A stretch of 64,000 nt of DNA from Neodiprion pinetum (GCF_021155775.2 NC_060234.1:24980026-25044025); one strand, 5' to 3'; shown: positions 27,201-40,140, counted from the stretch's first letter. Numbers and translations are program-made. Notes: generated from the sequence alone by a model not told the origin.

Positions 27201-28031
27201 TGGTGGGCCAGCTTGCACGCATCTTTACGAGTGTCCCATTTGCGAGGAGAAACATGAATCATTGCAAAAACGGATGCGGTATGAGATGGAGGTCTTTCAA
27301 CGATTAAATCACGGAGTGGATAACCCACCAGCAATATATGCATTAGCCATGGCTTGGTTACGCCAATGGCAGAGCTTTGTTAGGGGAAAAGAGACACAAC
27401 CGCCAGGACCCATTGACAATACCTCCATTATCATAAATAAGAATGGTCAAAACCTCTTGAAAGCTGGTAAGATTCCCAATTAATGCCTCTGCAAAGTCTA
27501 ATTGATTCTATGTCCCTCTCAATCTTGGCATATAACATACAGACTGCAGATTACGTTCACCGTATTGTATCTAAAATACTTTAATTTGAAAAGAAATTAC
27601 CCTTATTAGAAGTATGTTGAACCATGTAATCCATCAATATTATAAGTTTTTGTCTTATGCAAACTCGCTGAAATCAAACCTGAGTATGTGGTTATAGTCC
27701 TAAAATTATTCTTTAATCCGTAACAGGTTCAGACTATGCCCAGATATCAGAAGAACTTTGGCAATTCTTCTTAAATACTTATGGCGGTGGCCCTGAATTA
27801 ATGTTGCACTCGTGTCAACGGCCAGTATCGACACAACCGAATTCCTCCCAACATTCCTCCTCTAATCCAAACTTGATTGACCAAAATTCCAAAGCCAGTC
27901 GACAAGATGTCAAGACAATTAAAGTGAGTACAACCAGAAGTTCGGAAGTTGTGGCCCACCAAGGAAATGCCGGAGATTGTTTGATGGCCGACTCTGACAC
28001 CTATCAAATGCAAGGTGACGCAAATTTCTAA
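24251..28031 (+). CDS. Usp20-33: Ubiquitin carboxyl-terminal hydrolase, USP20/USP33 type
   Basis: A cysteine protease that removes ubiquitin from substrates; vertebrate USP20 and USP33 act on receptors, HIF and centrosomal targets. Four coding exons (24251-25220, 25884-27096, 27195-27466, 27727-28031) give about 919 residues. Domains in order: a ZnF-UBP finger (about residues 8-105; NCPHIAKHGD, NLWFCLFPNC, HLDHSTIH, WCYYCEHEV), the USP catalytic core with the Cys box GLQNIGNTCYMNAALQAL (nucleophile at about residue 195), a low-complexity Ser/Lys-rich insertion across the exon 1/2 junction, the His box ICHHGTAGGGHYTCYAL (catalytic His near residue 602), then two DUSP domains, each with a PGPIDN motif and a GGGP motif. 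This domain order is diagnostic of USP20/33. The Ser/Asn-rich C-terminal tail is not recognised. Confidence 0.96.
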
Positions 28032-28125
28032 AAAGTTGAAAGATTTCCAGAATTATTTTTTCCACTAAATTGTGAAATTAGAAATATTTTTCATACGAGT
28101 AATTGTTCAAAAATATAGTCAGTAT

Positions 28126-28131
28126 AATAAA
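28126..28131 (+). terminator. Candidate poly(A) signal of the USP gene
   Basis: AATAAA about 95 bases past the stop; it is the first clear hexamer downstream. Confidence 0.5.
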
Positions 28132-29277
28132 CACCAACCAACAAACTTTACTTATTCACCTATTTTATCAAAGATATATTGTACGGCGAAATTCTTTAAA
28201 ATCAAAGTATTCCACTGAACTGCAGATTCAATCGGTTTGTTCGTATTCAAACAAAATACAAGAATGTGATGTTTTCAGATTTCGTTTTTTAATTTCCTTT
28301 TAGATTTAATGTTCTTTTATATTTCCAATATCTGGAAACTATTCACCAAGCATTACCAATGATACTAAGTACACAAAACGTTAGTAAATAAATAATAAAA
28401 CCAAGGAATGAAAAATTGTATTTATGCATACTTTAATTTAAGAGCAACAACTTCAATCGCTACACGAGTGTAATATGTTAACGAGGAAAATAAATCATAT
28501 TTTTTGTTCTGCTCGAAAATAAGCTAACTACCAAAATGTGTAATATTGTTATACATACAGAGGTACAGGCTATTACCACCATAAGTATTTTTACTGTACT
28601 TCATCTGTCATTGATCGCCAGTAGTACAAATATACATTTGATCAATTTATTCCTTTCTTTCTATTCCCCATGTATCTAACACATGAAGCACCGGCAATTT
28701 TTTCAAAAAACGCAAAGTCATTCCTGGTTTGTGTGAAGTTGTGAATGAATTTTTATTCAAAATAAAATCATAATTATGCCTCGACGACCTCTCGAGACGC
28801 AAGTGATAATCAGTAAGGCTGATCAATGAAGGGAAGACATTTTAGAGGCAGAAAAAAAAATAGAGTTGAAATCAGTTGATTTTCAAAATTAGTAAGAATG
28901 TTAGGTTTTGCTTGAATCTAAAGCCCCTTCTCGTATTTTTTCAAAACCGATTTTCGTAATCGTAAATAGAAAGTGTCAGAAATTTTAGTCTAATGTATCT
29001 TACAAAATTTTATTTCACTCTGTGTAGTAAATAAATTATTATTATCTCGAGAATACAAATAATAATTAATGAATACAATCAATTATAATCATAGAGTTAT
29101 GAAGTGGTAAATTTACAACAAGAAAAAAATGTATTATATCAACTAAATAATTGTTGTTGTACAAATTAATTTATCAACTTACACCAGCGACATAGAATTT
29201 GAAAAATCACTATGCAACGTGACCGTATGACATTTTTGTTTAAAACGATTCTGAATGGTTATTGATTATTATGTTAC

Positions 29278-29303
29278 TGTTGTTGTTGTTGTTATTATTA
29301 TTA
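29278..29303. repeat. Microsatellite (TGT)n then (TAT)n
   Basis: Compound trinucleotide repeat read directly from the sequence. Confidence 0.85.
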
Positions 29304-31895
29304 ATAGATATTGTATGTAATTAATAAATAGCGATATGGTATTTTTTAAATACGTATACGTTAAGTAGTGGGGTGGTTGGGATCTCACTATTACGACATA
29401 TTAAGATTGTAAATTTCTTATTAATTATTAATAAAAAGTATAAATCACATGTACCATATACAAAATAAATTACGAAGTTGGCTGAATTATTAATTCAAAT
29501 AATTTTTAGTTACATTTAATATCTGAGGTCAACTGCACGTTCAGAAATCATCTAAATCAACAATAAAATTCTTCATCCATTTCGGGAAAAAAAGTTTACA
29601 CAGACGTCACTAACATTACGAGCTTGTGAAACTGGTTAAAAAAATGTTTAAGTAACTGAATTGTACACGTCGGCCTGTGGGCTGTGATTGGAAATCACCC
29701 TTGGCGAAACCAGAACCGTGGTTAATCCGATTTTAAAGTTTTTTACTTTCCTTCTATCTCTATAAATGGGAAAGCAAGAGTAGATTTGGAGGCTTTCTAT
29801 TTCTAAGTTGAGGAATAAGTATTTTCTATAATGTCGCTATTTTGCCCATTACGCGCATCGTTATTTAGCCCTTGCTTAATTGTTGAACGAATGGTTGGTA
29901 TTTTAGCTGGAAATGAGTTAGGAAGTTTCCACATAATAATATATTTTTACGCGAATTTTTTAGTGGTGTATTTTATTTGATGTAATAAGATTAATTAAAC
30001 CCCTTTTAAAAATTCCCTATAAAATATTACCTACGATTACATTATGCATTCCTATCTATAATTGGAGTTACAAGGAATGTTATAGTATCTGATTAGACAG
30101 CATTTTCATATTTAAAAAGAACGACTTTGAACGGGAAACTTGTCGAAGCCTACATAATTATATAATGATTTGTATAGTTTGAGGAGAAATTATATCGTAT
30201 GTATGGTTGTCTTCAGTACGCCAAAGCAGCTTCAACGCGTCGCGTGAATTAACATAAATGTCAAAGAAACAACGTCATATGATACGGACGTAAAGTCTTG
30301 AAATGGAAATGGAATGTCGGCGATAAATAATCTCCGTTTCGAAGGATCTACGCGATTTGGCAATGAGTTGAATCGTGGTAAAACTCCGACGCTTGCGTTC
30401 CTTGACGCAGGCGATCCAGACTTGCGCGAAAGATGCGCAGCATGCGTCGGAAAAGGAGCACATTGATCGAGCCGGACGCCATCAAGGGATCCTGACACAC
30501 TCCGATCCCAATCCCCAAACACCGACACACCACCCCCAGTCAATGCCGCGATTCAAACTACGAGATTAAAGACTTCTAACTCGTAATAGAAAACGCGGCT
30601 AGCCATGCGGTATCGCACCAGTACATAGCTAGGCGTTAATTTGTAAAAATAAACTTTTTTTTCAAAGTGCCTATGATAATTCATTTAGTTTAGTGGTATA
30701 GAAGTCACCGACCGTTGAAGCTGGAAAAATATCGTAGACGATTCAACGCGCTTCAAGTTTTTATTGTTTCACGCAAAATAAAAAAAAAAATATAAAAAAA
30801 AAAAGAAAGACAAACTGATAAGTAAGCTGCACATTTAATATTAGACGTATAATATATTGTACTACGGGAACTGTGTAAACACATTTAACGTAATTTAATG
30901 AAACCCTATTCGTTTTGCTTTCCTACAAACAAGAACAGGAATATGAACGTTCAAATGCACCGAATCTTAATACAATTGGATGTTTTTCACGTTTCTTGTC
31001 GCTAGTGCCGTTTAGAATTTCCATTCGAATTTCATTGTAGACGGAATTATATGGTAGCATTTACTCCCGAAGTTGATACGTCTAGGTGATGTACAGCATC
31101 GTATATTCATCTTAGACGAATCTCTATCCAAATCTTGATATTATACTAATTTCAAACGACTTTGCATGCCAACAATGTATCGTGTTCTAAATTGTTTTCC
31201 TCGTGAATTGCAAGTGAGATTAATTTCTGAACACGATGAATTACAGCTTTAGCGTGCGGTTCTATCGAATAATTTTGACATTTGTTAAAGCTAGGCGATA
31301 AAAAGTGACTCTATGCCCAAGGTGATTTGCCATTCGCATTAGGCAATAACAAATTTATAACTAGGTGAAATTTCGTGTTGCTTCCGTTTTGGTAAGTAAA
31401 GTTTTCTTCACGTAAAGATCATGTCGATCGTAAGTTCAGAAAAGATGCTATCTGTTGCGATATGTAATCATTGATCTTTCGGTGCCGGGACCGACCTATA
31501 TATAAACAGACGGATTTTTTGAGGGTGAATCGTTCGAGCAACAATACCAATAATAACAAATAAATGTAAAAATTTATCGAAACGGCAAAACACGAGATGA
31601 AGAAAATGGATTCGAATGGATATTTCTGAAATCTTATGATCATTATATTTAGCTTCCACCGATACTGATTATCTTTCACGCTAAAAGCTTCTCGTACTTT
31701 ACAGAGTTATAATTATTGTCGTTTTTATATACTCTGGTATAAATACAATAAAAAATTAGTATACAGTAAGAATTATACGTAAATGCAGCATACGATGATG
31801 AATTTGATTATAACTCTCTAAAGTCGACAGTACACAAGTAATATCGTAATAATTGTTGAATTCTACAGGAATAATAAAAACACAAGGATAAAGAA

Positions 31896-34480
31896 ATGGC
31901 AAATTTTCGGGGATTTTATATACCTCCAATTGGTGCGACCATAAACGTCGCCTGGGAGACTCTGAAGGCGAAATGGCCGGAAAGCAGCCCATGCATGGAA
32001 CTGATACGCGGCACTGGCGGGGGTCAGTCGCAAGGTCAACAAAAGCAATTCGAACAGTTTAACGAGGGTCGTGACAACACCGAAATGACGGCAATGAATG
32101 GCGAACACCCTTACGCGGAACAAAGTATCGGCGGGATTGCGGAAGACTCTTTCAGCTACCAGCGCAGCAAGTGAGTTCAAAGCTCATGTTCATAAAAGCA
32201 GTAATTCTCTTCGCCCGTCTATATTTCAAAATTTTAAGTCACCGTTATTCAAGTCTGTGGATGAATTCAAATCCATGTAATGTCAATATTTCGCGAACAT
32301 GTTGCTCCCGAACGGTAATATTTAAAATTTGTCATATGCAGCGACAAACCGAGAGGCGGAAGCACAAGCAGCGGCGGCTTCAGCGAATATGATGACGGTG
32401 GGGAATTTGGGGCTCCCGGAGTCAAGATCAACGAATGGCAGGCAGCCTGGAACATCACAAATGCGATCCAGGTAAAAATATTCCTGAATTTGGCTCTTAT
32501 TTCTTACAAGTATTCAGAAACGAAGTTGGAAAATGCTAGATGATTTAAAAAAAAAAAAAAAACTATTTGAATCGGATGACATTCAGTTGCGTCGACTCTC
32601 GTAGAACTTCGCGGTTGACCTTCGCATTGACGTTAAAAAATCGACAGTAATTTGTTAACTTTTCTCGCATCGAAACGTGTTGGTGAATATTTCTGCACAA
32701 GGATCGAACAGTATCTGGTAGAAATGTGAAATTCCGATATAAGTTAATTCTGGTAGACTTTCAGTACAAGGAATGTCTACTCGACAAAACTCTAATCAAA
32801 ATCAACAGAAAATGTTTATTGATTGCAATTATTTTTCTAAGCTGCTGTTTAAAGAAAAAACCTTCAATTATTTCTTTTAACTGTTTGAGATAGACCGATT
32901 ATTGAAGATGTAACAGATCAGGAGCGCGAGAATGAAACAGCTCCGATGATTATATATACAAACTTATCATTAAGCTGCCTACGGATTTTTATTTCTATAA
33001 TTCTGACGAAACTGGGGCGTCAAGAAAACGGAAAGAACCGCGATTTACGCAATTTCACATTTCACGCACGATTCTTTAGGCCAATTACCTCGACACTTGA
33101 TTTTCACCAAGAAACGAATGTTTCAATATAATTCCAATACTACGTTGCTTTGCGATTGCTCTGAAACTTAAAAAGGATAGCATTATTATTAAACAACAAA
33201 TAGTGTGTCTATCTTGAAAAAAGCTCTCGCAAAGGTCAAACGTCGTCAAATTTTGCATTCTTACCCCGCATAATTAAAGGACTACCAATTCTTAGGGAAT
33301 GTTTATCGTGAACTTGCCGTTCGCCGTGCTTCGCGGCGGTTACTGGGCAATAGCCGCGATGATTGGAATCGCCCACATTTGCTGTTACACCGGCAAGATA
33401 CTGGTCGAATGTCTCTACGAGTTGGACCCTGCAACGGGGCAGCGTGTCAGAGTGCGAGATTCGTACGTGGCAATTGCCAAGGAATGTTTCGGGCCAACGT
33501 GGGGAGCGAGAGCAGTGAACATAGCTCAGATAATCGAGCTACTGATGACGTGCATCCTCTACGTCGTAGTATGCGGTGATTTGATGATCGGTTCTTTTCC
33601 CGAGGGAGCAATCGACACCAGAAGTTGGATGATGCTCATCGGTATATTCCTCATTCCGTTGGGATTCCTGAAATCCTTGCAGCACGTTTCGGTTCTGAGT
33701 TTCTGGTGCACCATGGCCCACTTGCTGATAAACGCGATAATCGTCGGCTACTGCATCCTCGAGATCAGCGACTGGGGATGGTCGAAGGTTAAGTGGGACA
33801 TAGACATGAAGAATTTCCCAATATCGCTGGGCGTAATAGTCTTCAGCTACACCTCTCAAATATTTCTTCCAACCTTGGAAGGAAACATGATCGACAGGTC
33901 AAAGTTCGACTGGATGATCAACTGGAGTCACATAGCGGCAGCAGCGTTCAAATCTCTATTCGGATGGATATGCTTCCTCACGTTTCAGACGGACACGCAA
34001 CAAGTGATCACCAACAACCTTCACTCCCCAAGTTTCAAAGGTCTGGTCAATTTCTGCCTCGTCATCAAGGCCGTCCTCTCTTATCCTTTGCCGTATTACG
34101 CCGCCTGCGAACTCCTCGAGCGCGCCTTCTTCAGAGGTAGACCGAAGACCCCTTTCCCAACCATCTGGACCGTAGATCGCGAGCTCAAGGTCTGGGGATT
34201 GGCCTGGCGCGTGGGCGTCATAGTCTTCACTATTCTAATGGCGATTTTTATCCCACACTTTGGCATACTGATGGGATTCATCGGGTCCTTTACTGGCACC
34301 ATGTTGTCGTTCATCTGGCCTTGCTATTTTCATTTGAAGCTGAAAAGAAACTCCATGGAATGGGGCACGGTCGCTTACGACTGCTTTATCATTTTTCTAG
34401 GCATTTTATTCGGCGTTATCGGCGTTTACGATTCCGGGTCAGCTCTCATCGAAGCCTTCGAAATTGGCCTACCGTTTTAG
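31896..34480 (+). CDS. VGAT: Vesicular inhibitory amino acid transporter (VGAT)
   Basis: VGAT loads GABA and glycine into synaptic vesicles using the proton gradient (SLC32, amino acid/auxin permease superfamily), and is normally expressed in inhibitory neurons. Three coding exons (31896-32170, 32342-32471, 33296-34480) give 529 residues, close to the human protein (525). The first ~125 residues are hydrophilic, as expected for the cytosolic N-terminus. The transporter core begins at WNITNAIQGMF and contains CCYTGKILVECLYE, VRVRDSYVAIA, QIIELLMTCILYVVV, KFPIS-like SYTSQIFLPTLEGNM and KAVLSYPLPYYAA, all VGAT signatures, with around ten hydrophobic segments. The largest exon holds almost the whole membrane domain. 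The coding sequence in that exon is distinctly richer in GC than the flanks. Upstream untranslated exons are likely but not visible. Confidence 0.97.
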
Positions 34481-35653
34481 GTCATTTTAACGCATAGCTA
34501 CATACATTATCTTTTTATTAATATAAGGAGACACCCTTTACTTACGCGCACATGTTCTAGTCACATTTAGGCCACGTGAATGTCGATCACAGACAAACAT
34601 AATATAACGTACATATCGATTATACCGTACTAGATCCAGAAGCAATGTTCTACGGAACCATATCAGAGTAATTTTTGAAACTCGATATTTCATCGATATT
34701 AAGTCCTACCTATACCTTGGGTGGTAAAATGAAATTGATAAAGTGTTCTAAACCTAATTTACAGCTTCTAGATCTTACGACTAGCTTATCCTACACTTAT
34801 GCAACAAGCAGTGATCGTGACAATATTCCAGAACGTATGTACCTATACATATACATATGTATTATATATAAATCACTGTCTTCCAATGTTAAAACTGTAC
34901 AAGTATATATATGTTATTCATTGTTGAGTAGAATTCTGTATTTTATAATAATGATTAGGAAACATAATTTTTACGCACAATTTATAATTACTCATACGAG
35001 GTGAGTCGAAACAAACCCCTGCTGCATATTGATTGTGATGCTGATATTGAATTTGATATGAGATCAAAGAACACCGATTGTCAACGACTTATGAAAACTT
35101 GAAAGAGTATATTTGTTTCCTAACGCTGCTTCGCCAATCGAGTTCGATCAATTTTCTATCAAAGTCTATAATACCTGGAATTCAAAGTTGAGATTTAATG
35201 GTATTGAAAAAATTAAAAGATAAAAAGACCTCCAAGTAATAACTTCCCTTAGTTCACCTCGTAAATGAGTAAGCATAAATAGAGTAGGTGCAGTAAGATA
35301 TTTATACTCAAGTGATCCAATGTCTTCCAAAGGTCTGAGAAATCAAAGTTAGATTTTATTTACACTGTGAACCGTGACTGTATCAATTATATACATATAA
35401 CATTTTTGAATCACGTGGTAATGATTTACTGTCGATATCTATACGGTAACAACAATATCACACGTTACTATTCAACTTTCATTGTTACTGTTCTTGTTAT
35501 TATTACGGTGCAATAACGGTTGTACTTTTTCTTATCACCGAGGAGTTATTATAAATATACGATATACACATAGATATAATATACAGTAGGCTGATCAAGC
35601 TAATGATCATACTGACAAAAACCATATAAGAGTTTGTGTCTCTAAATATATGG

Positions 35654-35668
35654 ATATATATATATATA
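35654..35668. repeat. (AT)n dinucleotide repeat
   Basis: Perfect alternating AT run read directly from the sequence. Confidence 0.8.
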
Positions 35669-35763
35669 CATATAATACATTAATCAATTAATCGTAAACC
35701 AAGTCTTCCAACGATGTCTTCCAGAATGACGAATAATTGTATATCATACAATATACTTTGTTC

Positions 35764-35795
35764 ATAATAATAATAATAATAATAGTAATAATATT
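35764..35795. repeat. (ATA)n microsatellite
   Basis: Trinucleotide run interrupted once by a G. Confidence 0.85.
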
Positions 35796-37738
35796 AAAAT
35801 GACCCCTGTAAACGTATATAAAAAGTAGTTTCATATGAAAAATGCGATCGTACTTCACTGAGCAGTTTCACTACGCGTCTATAAAAAATACGTTGGCCTG
35901 AATACGAAATAAAATTGGTTAGAAAATAAAGTATTATACATTATACCGCATTACGTGTCGGTTGTGTATAGATCGCCCGGTGGAATTAAAATATATGACA
36001 ATTCAAACCGGTGAATGTAACAATCTGCATAATGAATTTGATTATAAGATTTTACTACGTACAAAATAATAAAAAATAAACAACAGCTTAAAATTTATAT
36101 CCAATAAAATTAAATTGAAAAATGTTTTAAAGAATGTAAAAAATCAAAGTCATACCATTCTTTTATTCACTTCCGAAATAAAAATTTTTAAGCCAAACGG
36201 AAAACGGAACAAGGAATTCTGAATTTTCGTGAAAATCAAGAAAAATTTCGATTCACGTCGCTTCGTTTCTTGTTTCAAATTTGAGCCTAAAGTAAAATGT
36301 TACGATAGATAGCGAATCGGGTGTTTTTATAATTGAAATTTTTTCTTTTGAGTTTACAACGCGTAATTTAATTTGCTCTCTGAAATATCGATTGGCCAAT
36401 ACTACCGTATCATGTACGTATCTAAGTGTAAAATATGATAAGATTTAAAAACTGAGAAAAAGAATATATTGAGATGATTATTAATAATGTAACAAAAAAG
36501 TTACATTTCAAAACGTAAGCGATTAGAAAATTAATCAAACGAAATATTTTATTTATAGGTTCGATCAACTTTCGTAGGTGAAATTTATTGTAGACATCAT
36601 TCCATGACGGTCTATCCTCTGGACTCGATCGGTCAAAAAATGGACTTGGTTTTTTGTTTACCCGTTACTATTATTCTTTCTCTTTCTTTTTACTAACATT
36701 TGAACGTACCACAAAATCCCGCTGCGTTTTGAAATGAAATTCATAAACGTTATAGCTACATAGTTATATAAAAAATTATGGTGTAAAGGGCTTCCATATT
36801 ACAAAAAATATACGAATGAAATTTTATTGTGCGGATTTGAACAACTTTATTGAATCATATAACGTATACTGTATACAATTATATGTATACACTTTTATTG
36901 TTCAAAGTAGCAAACCTAAGCATACAAATTATATGTGCGTTGATATTAATTTTTAAAACATCGACAATAACGAAGAGTATACATCACACATGATATATAG
37001 TAAGATGTTAGCTCCCGCTGTTATATAATGTCTTTATCGAAACAGTCAATATGTAACATGTATATGTGCAGTGTATCACGCGCAAATTATCGATACTTGT
37101 GTAAATGAGTATTATTATAAGTCTAGATAAATGAATCACGCATCTATATGTGAAGAAAAAAAATTATACAATATGTGTGCGTATGCAGGTGATACTTGAC
37201 TACATTTTAATGTGTTTCATCCCGAAATCATAGAGAAGCATTTGAATTGTACAATGGAATTTATTACAGTTAAATTATTAACCTGACGCGATTGAAATAC
37301 CGTATTGCATCGATTGAACTTTAATATTCAGCATATTTCTTCAGAATTGAATTATGAGAAGCTTGTTGTTCGATGGTATTTATTTGCGCACCTAATAGTT
37401 GCTCTGTCTCAGAAGAAAATAAGTATGGCCAATGACGCGGTTAAGTGATAAACTTAGTCAGCTAGGCAGACAAAAGGTTCACACCTTTCTCCATACACGG
37501 TAAAAACATGGAAATTTTGATTTTAGTCACAACTCGAATGCTGCACGAATCATTAGAAGGATGTATGTGTAACCATTTCAGTGGTAATGAAAAAAAAAAA
37601 AAAAAACTTTCACTTGAGCGAGAATAAACACCAAATGAAAGAAAAGTCGGTATTTTTTCACAGTTGGACATTTACGAATAAACAGTAAGTGAGGTATTTC
37701 GTAGAAATCAGTCATGCTCCAGAAACGACAGATAGTTC

Positions 37739-37771
37739 TATAAAACACGTTTAAGCGGCGAATTATTCAGT
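37739..37771 (+). promoter_or_regulatory. TATA box and initiator of the secreted peptide gene
   Basis: TATAAAA at 37739-37745 is followed by the arthropod initiator TCAGT at 37767-37771. The initiator A (37769) is 30 bases after the first T of the TATA box, the textbook spacing. It would give a 5' UTR of about 21 bases before the ATG at 37790. TATA/Inr promoters with short leaders are typical of highly expressed, tissue-specific insect genes. Confidence 0.7.
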
Positions 37772-37789
37772 TCACCGAATACTGTCAGG

Positions 37790-39126
37790 ATGAAACTACT
37801 ACAGGTACGTGTTAATGTTTTAAACAAAAAGTAGTTGTAGTATTACTAAATTATTAAGTTGTATCGAACAAATTGCGTTTAAATTGAAAACGCCGTAAAG
37901 ATTATAAAACGTAAGCCCTACGTATTTTTCATATCGTTACAGAATATGATATACGTATTGCTGTTATGCAGCAGTTTCGCTGCCTTCTCCGTAGTGGCGA
38001 GAAAATCAGGCGATGGTCAAAGAGAGAAAACAGGTATGTGAGATTAGTTTACGAAATCCCGATATTTCACACGGAATATCATCATTTTTATACAGTTGTA
38101 TGATAATATATGAAGCGAAGAAAGTGTAATTGAATTGTAACGTCAAGGATGAATGGGCCATGAAGTCTGAATAAAAATTTGATAAAAATGAGAATACCGT
38201 TTCGAAAATCTTCAGAAAAGTTATATATGCCAGTGACGGTCAATACGAACGAAACAATATCCCTACTTTGTGAAAGATATCAATCCGAACAAATTAGAAC
38301 ATTCAAAATGATCAAACTTTTGTGTTGTTGAACCGGCTTGTGTTCACTGTTTACCATCAAGATCTCCAGAAGCCACAAGCGAAAAATTTACAAAATAGTT
38401 ATCTCCAGAGTGGATAAAGATAAATTTATCTAAGTGCGACATAATATGTATCGAAAATTACATTTTCGCGTTACAACTGTACTTAATTGTAAAATTTCCT
38501 GGATGTTATTCCGGAAAATGTGTGGGAATCTGGTCAGTGAATAAAATGAGCTCAAAAACACTAAAATGGGATAAAGAAGCACCGAAGTTTAACCATTTCG
38601 AACGATCTGATTACAAAACCGTTTCTCAAATTGTTGATATTGGCTTATCTTGTTCAAATTCGCTCAGATCCATTTCTATTACATATATATATGTATGGGA
38701 TGTTGTTTCATCCTTGTCCACTATCAACGGTGCAAATAACATTGCTGGAGATTTTTTAAGCGGTTTTTTCTCTTATTCTAACTTTATATTCAGACGGTGC
38801 TACCAATTCATAGTTAATTACTGGCATTCATCGTGTAATGATTAACTACGCGGATATAATTGTACGGTATTTATTTTCGTTTCAAACCGACGGTTCATGC
38901 CTATACAGTTGAGTAGCTAATATAAACAATAAGTTCAGATTACGGATAATATTGCTGCTGGTAAGATTGAAAGAGTAAAATATTAATCTGTTAAAAAACT
39001 TACTTTGATTTGTTTACAGATATTTCTCGAGTAAAAATCAAAGTGTTTCGAGGACCAAATCAAGAAGAGATGGGTAAAAAATTCGCTTCGTGGGGATTTT
39101 GGGTGAAGCAGCCTAGTGGCAATTAG
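37790..39126 (+). CDS. Short secreted peptide precursor, family not recognised
   Basis: Three exons with consensus borders (37790-37804, 37943-38033, 39020-39126) join in frame to 70 residues. Residues 1-24 form a signal peptide: MKLL start, hydrophobic core MIYVLLLCSSFAAF, and a likely cleavage after SVVA. The predicted 46-residue product is basic and has no cysteine, so it is not a disulfide-framed defensin-like or hormone-like peptide. It contains one dibasic site preceded by Gly (EEMGKK), a possible cleavage and amidation signal. The next residues, FASWG, match the insect-kinin core FxxWG in letters, but they are followed by FWVKQ rather than the Gly-Lys-Arg needed for amidation. Promoter elements and a poly(A) signal frame the gene. 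It could be a neuropeptide-like precursor, a cationic host-defence peptide or another secreted factor. I do not recognise it and assign no function. Confidence 0.7.
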
Positions 39127-39256
39127 AAAAAAGGGCTGAGCATTTCCATTAATTCCTTGTAGTACGTTTAAAATAGGTATTACAGATTGTATTTTTCTTA
39201 TGATATCTGTTACCGTTGACATTGTACTACATTGTTTCAAAGTTTTTAAAATATAG

Positions 39257-39262
39257 AATAAA
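39257..39262 (+). terminator. Poly(A) signal of the secreted peptide gene
   Basis: AATAAA about 130 bases past the stop, completing a compact transcription unit from 37769. Confidence 0.6.
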
Positions 39263-39844
39263 ATTATCAGTTTTAATAATATATTAGCTTTAAAACTCTC
39301 GCTCGCTGAAGCTCGCTCGGGGTCAGATGCCTAGTGTAACTGGTTTTTGTGCTCGCTTACTAGTTGTCAGTATTTTACCATATGACATAGTTGTAGGGGA
39401 GACTGGGGCACGATGGACTCCCCAAAAAATTCTGGTATTTGCTTCATAGTATACAGAATGAACACTGTCTTTGTGCATGTGACGCAAACCAAATTTGCCC
39501 GTAACATTTTTACTATATAATGTTACAAATCACGTTTACACATCCATGTAAGTATAACATATTGTAATTTTATGACAATAAATTTAGTCAAAAAATACCA
39601 CACAACAATCAGCTAAGTGCTGTAAGATTTGAAACACTACGCACAGCAATTTTAGCTCTAATTGAACCACGTTATTGTCATGTATTCCTATGTATACAAT
39701 GCAAATCACTCACCAATTGCAATTTGTTGATCCTGATCGTTCGGTTTCTTTTTCCGATTCAAGATGTTATCTGAAGCATGCATATTGGTTTGATAGTACC
39801 AAACATGACGTTTTCAATAATCAAACTTGTAAACTTGAAAATTA

Positions 39845-40140
39845 GTCCTGAAAGTCAAAAGTCACCAGGTCAAGGACCTGGACAGCCAGAACTACGGAGC
39901 GCTTGTCCCTGAAGTCGAATTTCACGAGGTAGCGGACCTGGAGCGCAGGATCCGGGAGGTAGAGAACCCGGTACTCGAAATCTGCGGAGCGCGATTCTCA
40001 TCCATCCGTTCTACTGCGCGGTTGTTTCCAGACTGAGGGATTCGGTTAGCTGATTTTCGTCTATATAGATCGATGACGTCGAGAGAAAAAAAAATTTCGG
40101 TGACGTCACTTTCTGAACATCCGAACATCCGAATATCCAA
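39845..40140. repeat. GC-rich imperfect tandem repeat block
   Basis: Within otherwise AT-rich DNA, units of roughly 60 bases beginning TGAA(A)GTC and containing the core GGACCTGG and GGAGCGC recur from about 39850 to 39995 and degenerate further right. The right margin carries an 8-base tandem (GAACATCC twice, then GAATATCC) near 40115-40138. The base composition differs sharply from its flanks, suggesting an inserted repeat of unknown family. Confidence 0.5.

Larger units (their letters stand above)
28032..31895. other. Noncoding region between the USP gene and VGAT
   Basis: Mostly AT-rich sequence holding the USP 3' UTR on the left and the VGAT upstream region on the right. A trinucleotide repeat lies at 29278-29303. 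A GC-richer island at about 30225-30560 has overlapping open frames on both strands (longest at 30232-30543, -). None resembles a known protein, and the island could be a VGAT 5' UTR exon or promoter. Confidence 0.4.
34481..37738. other. AT-rich noncoding region downstream of VGAT
   Basis: No coding exon recognised. The VGAT 3' UTR must lie at the left. The rest is AT-rich with microsatellites at 35654-35668 and 35764-35795 and an A run near 37590-37606. Confidence 0.5.

Noticed and set aside
37790..39126. Calling the small secreted peptide a kinin
   Set aside because: FASWG is not followed by the Gly and basic residues needed for an amidated kinin, and only one such segment is present.
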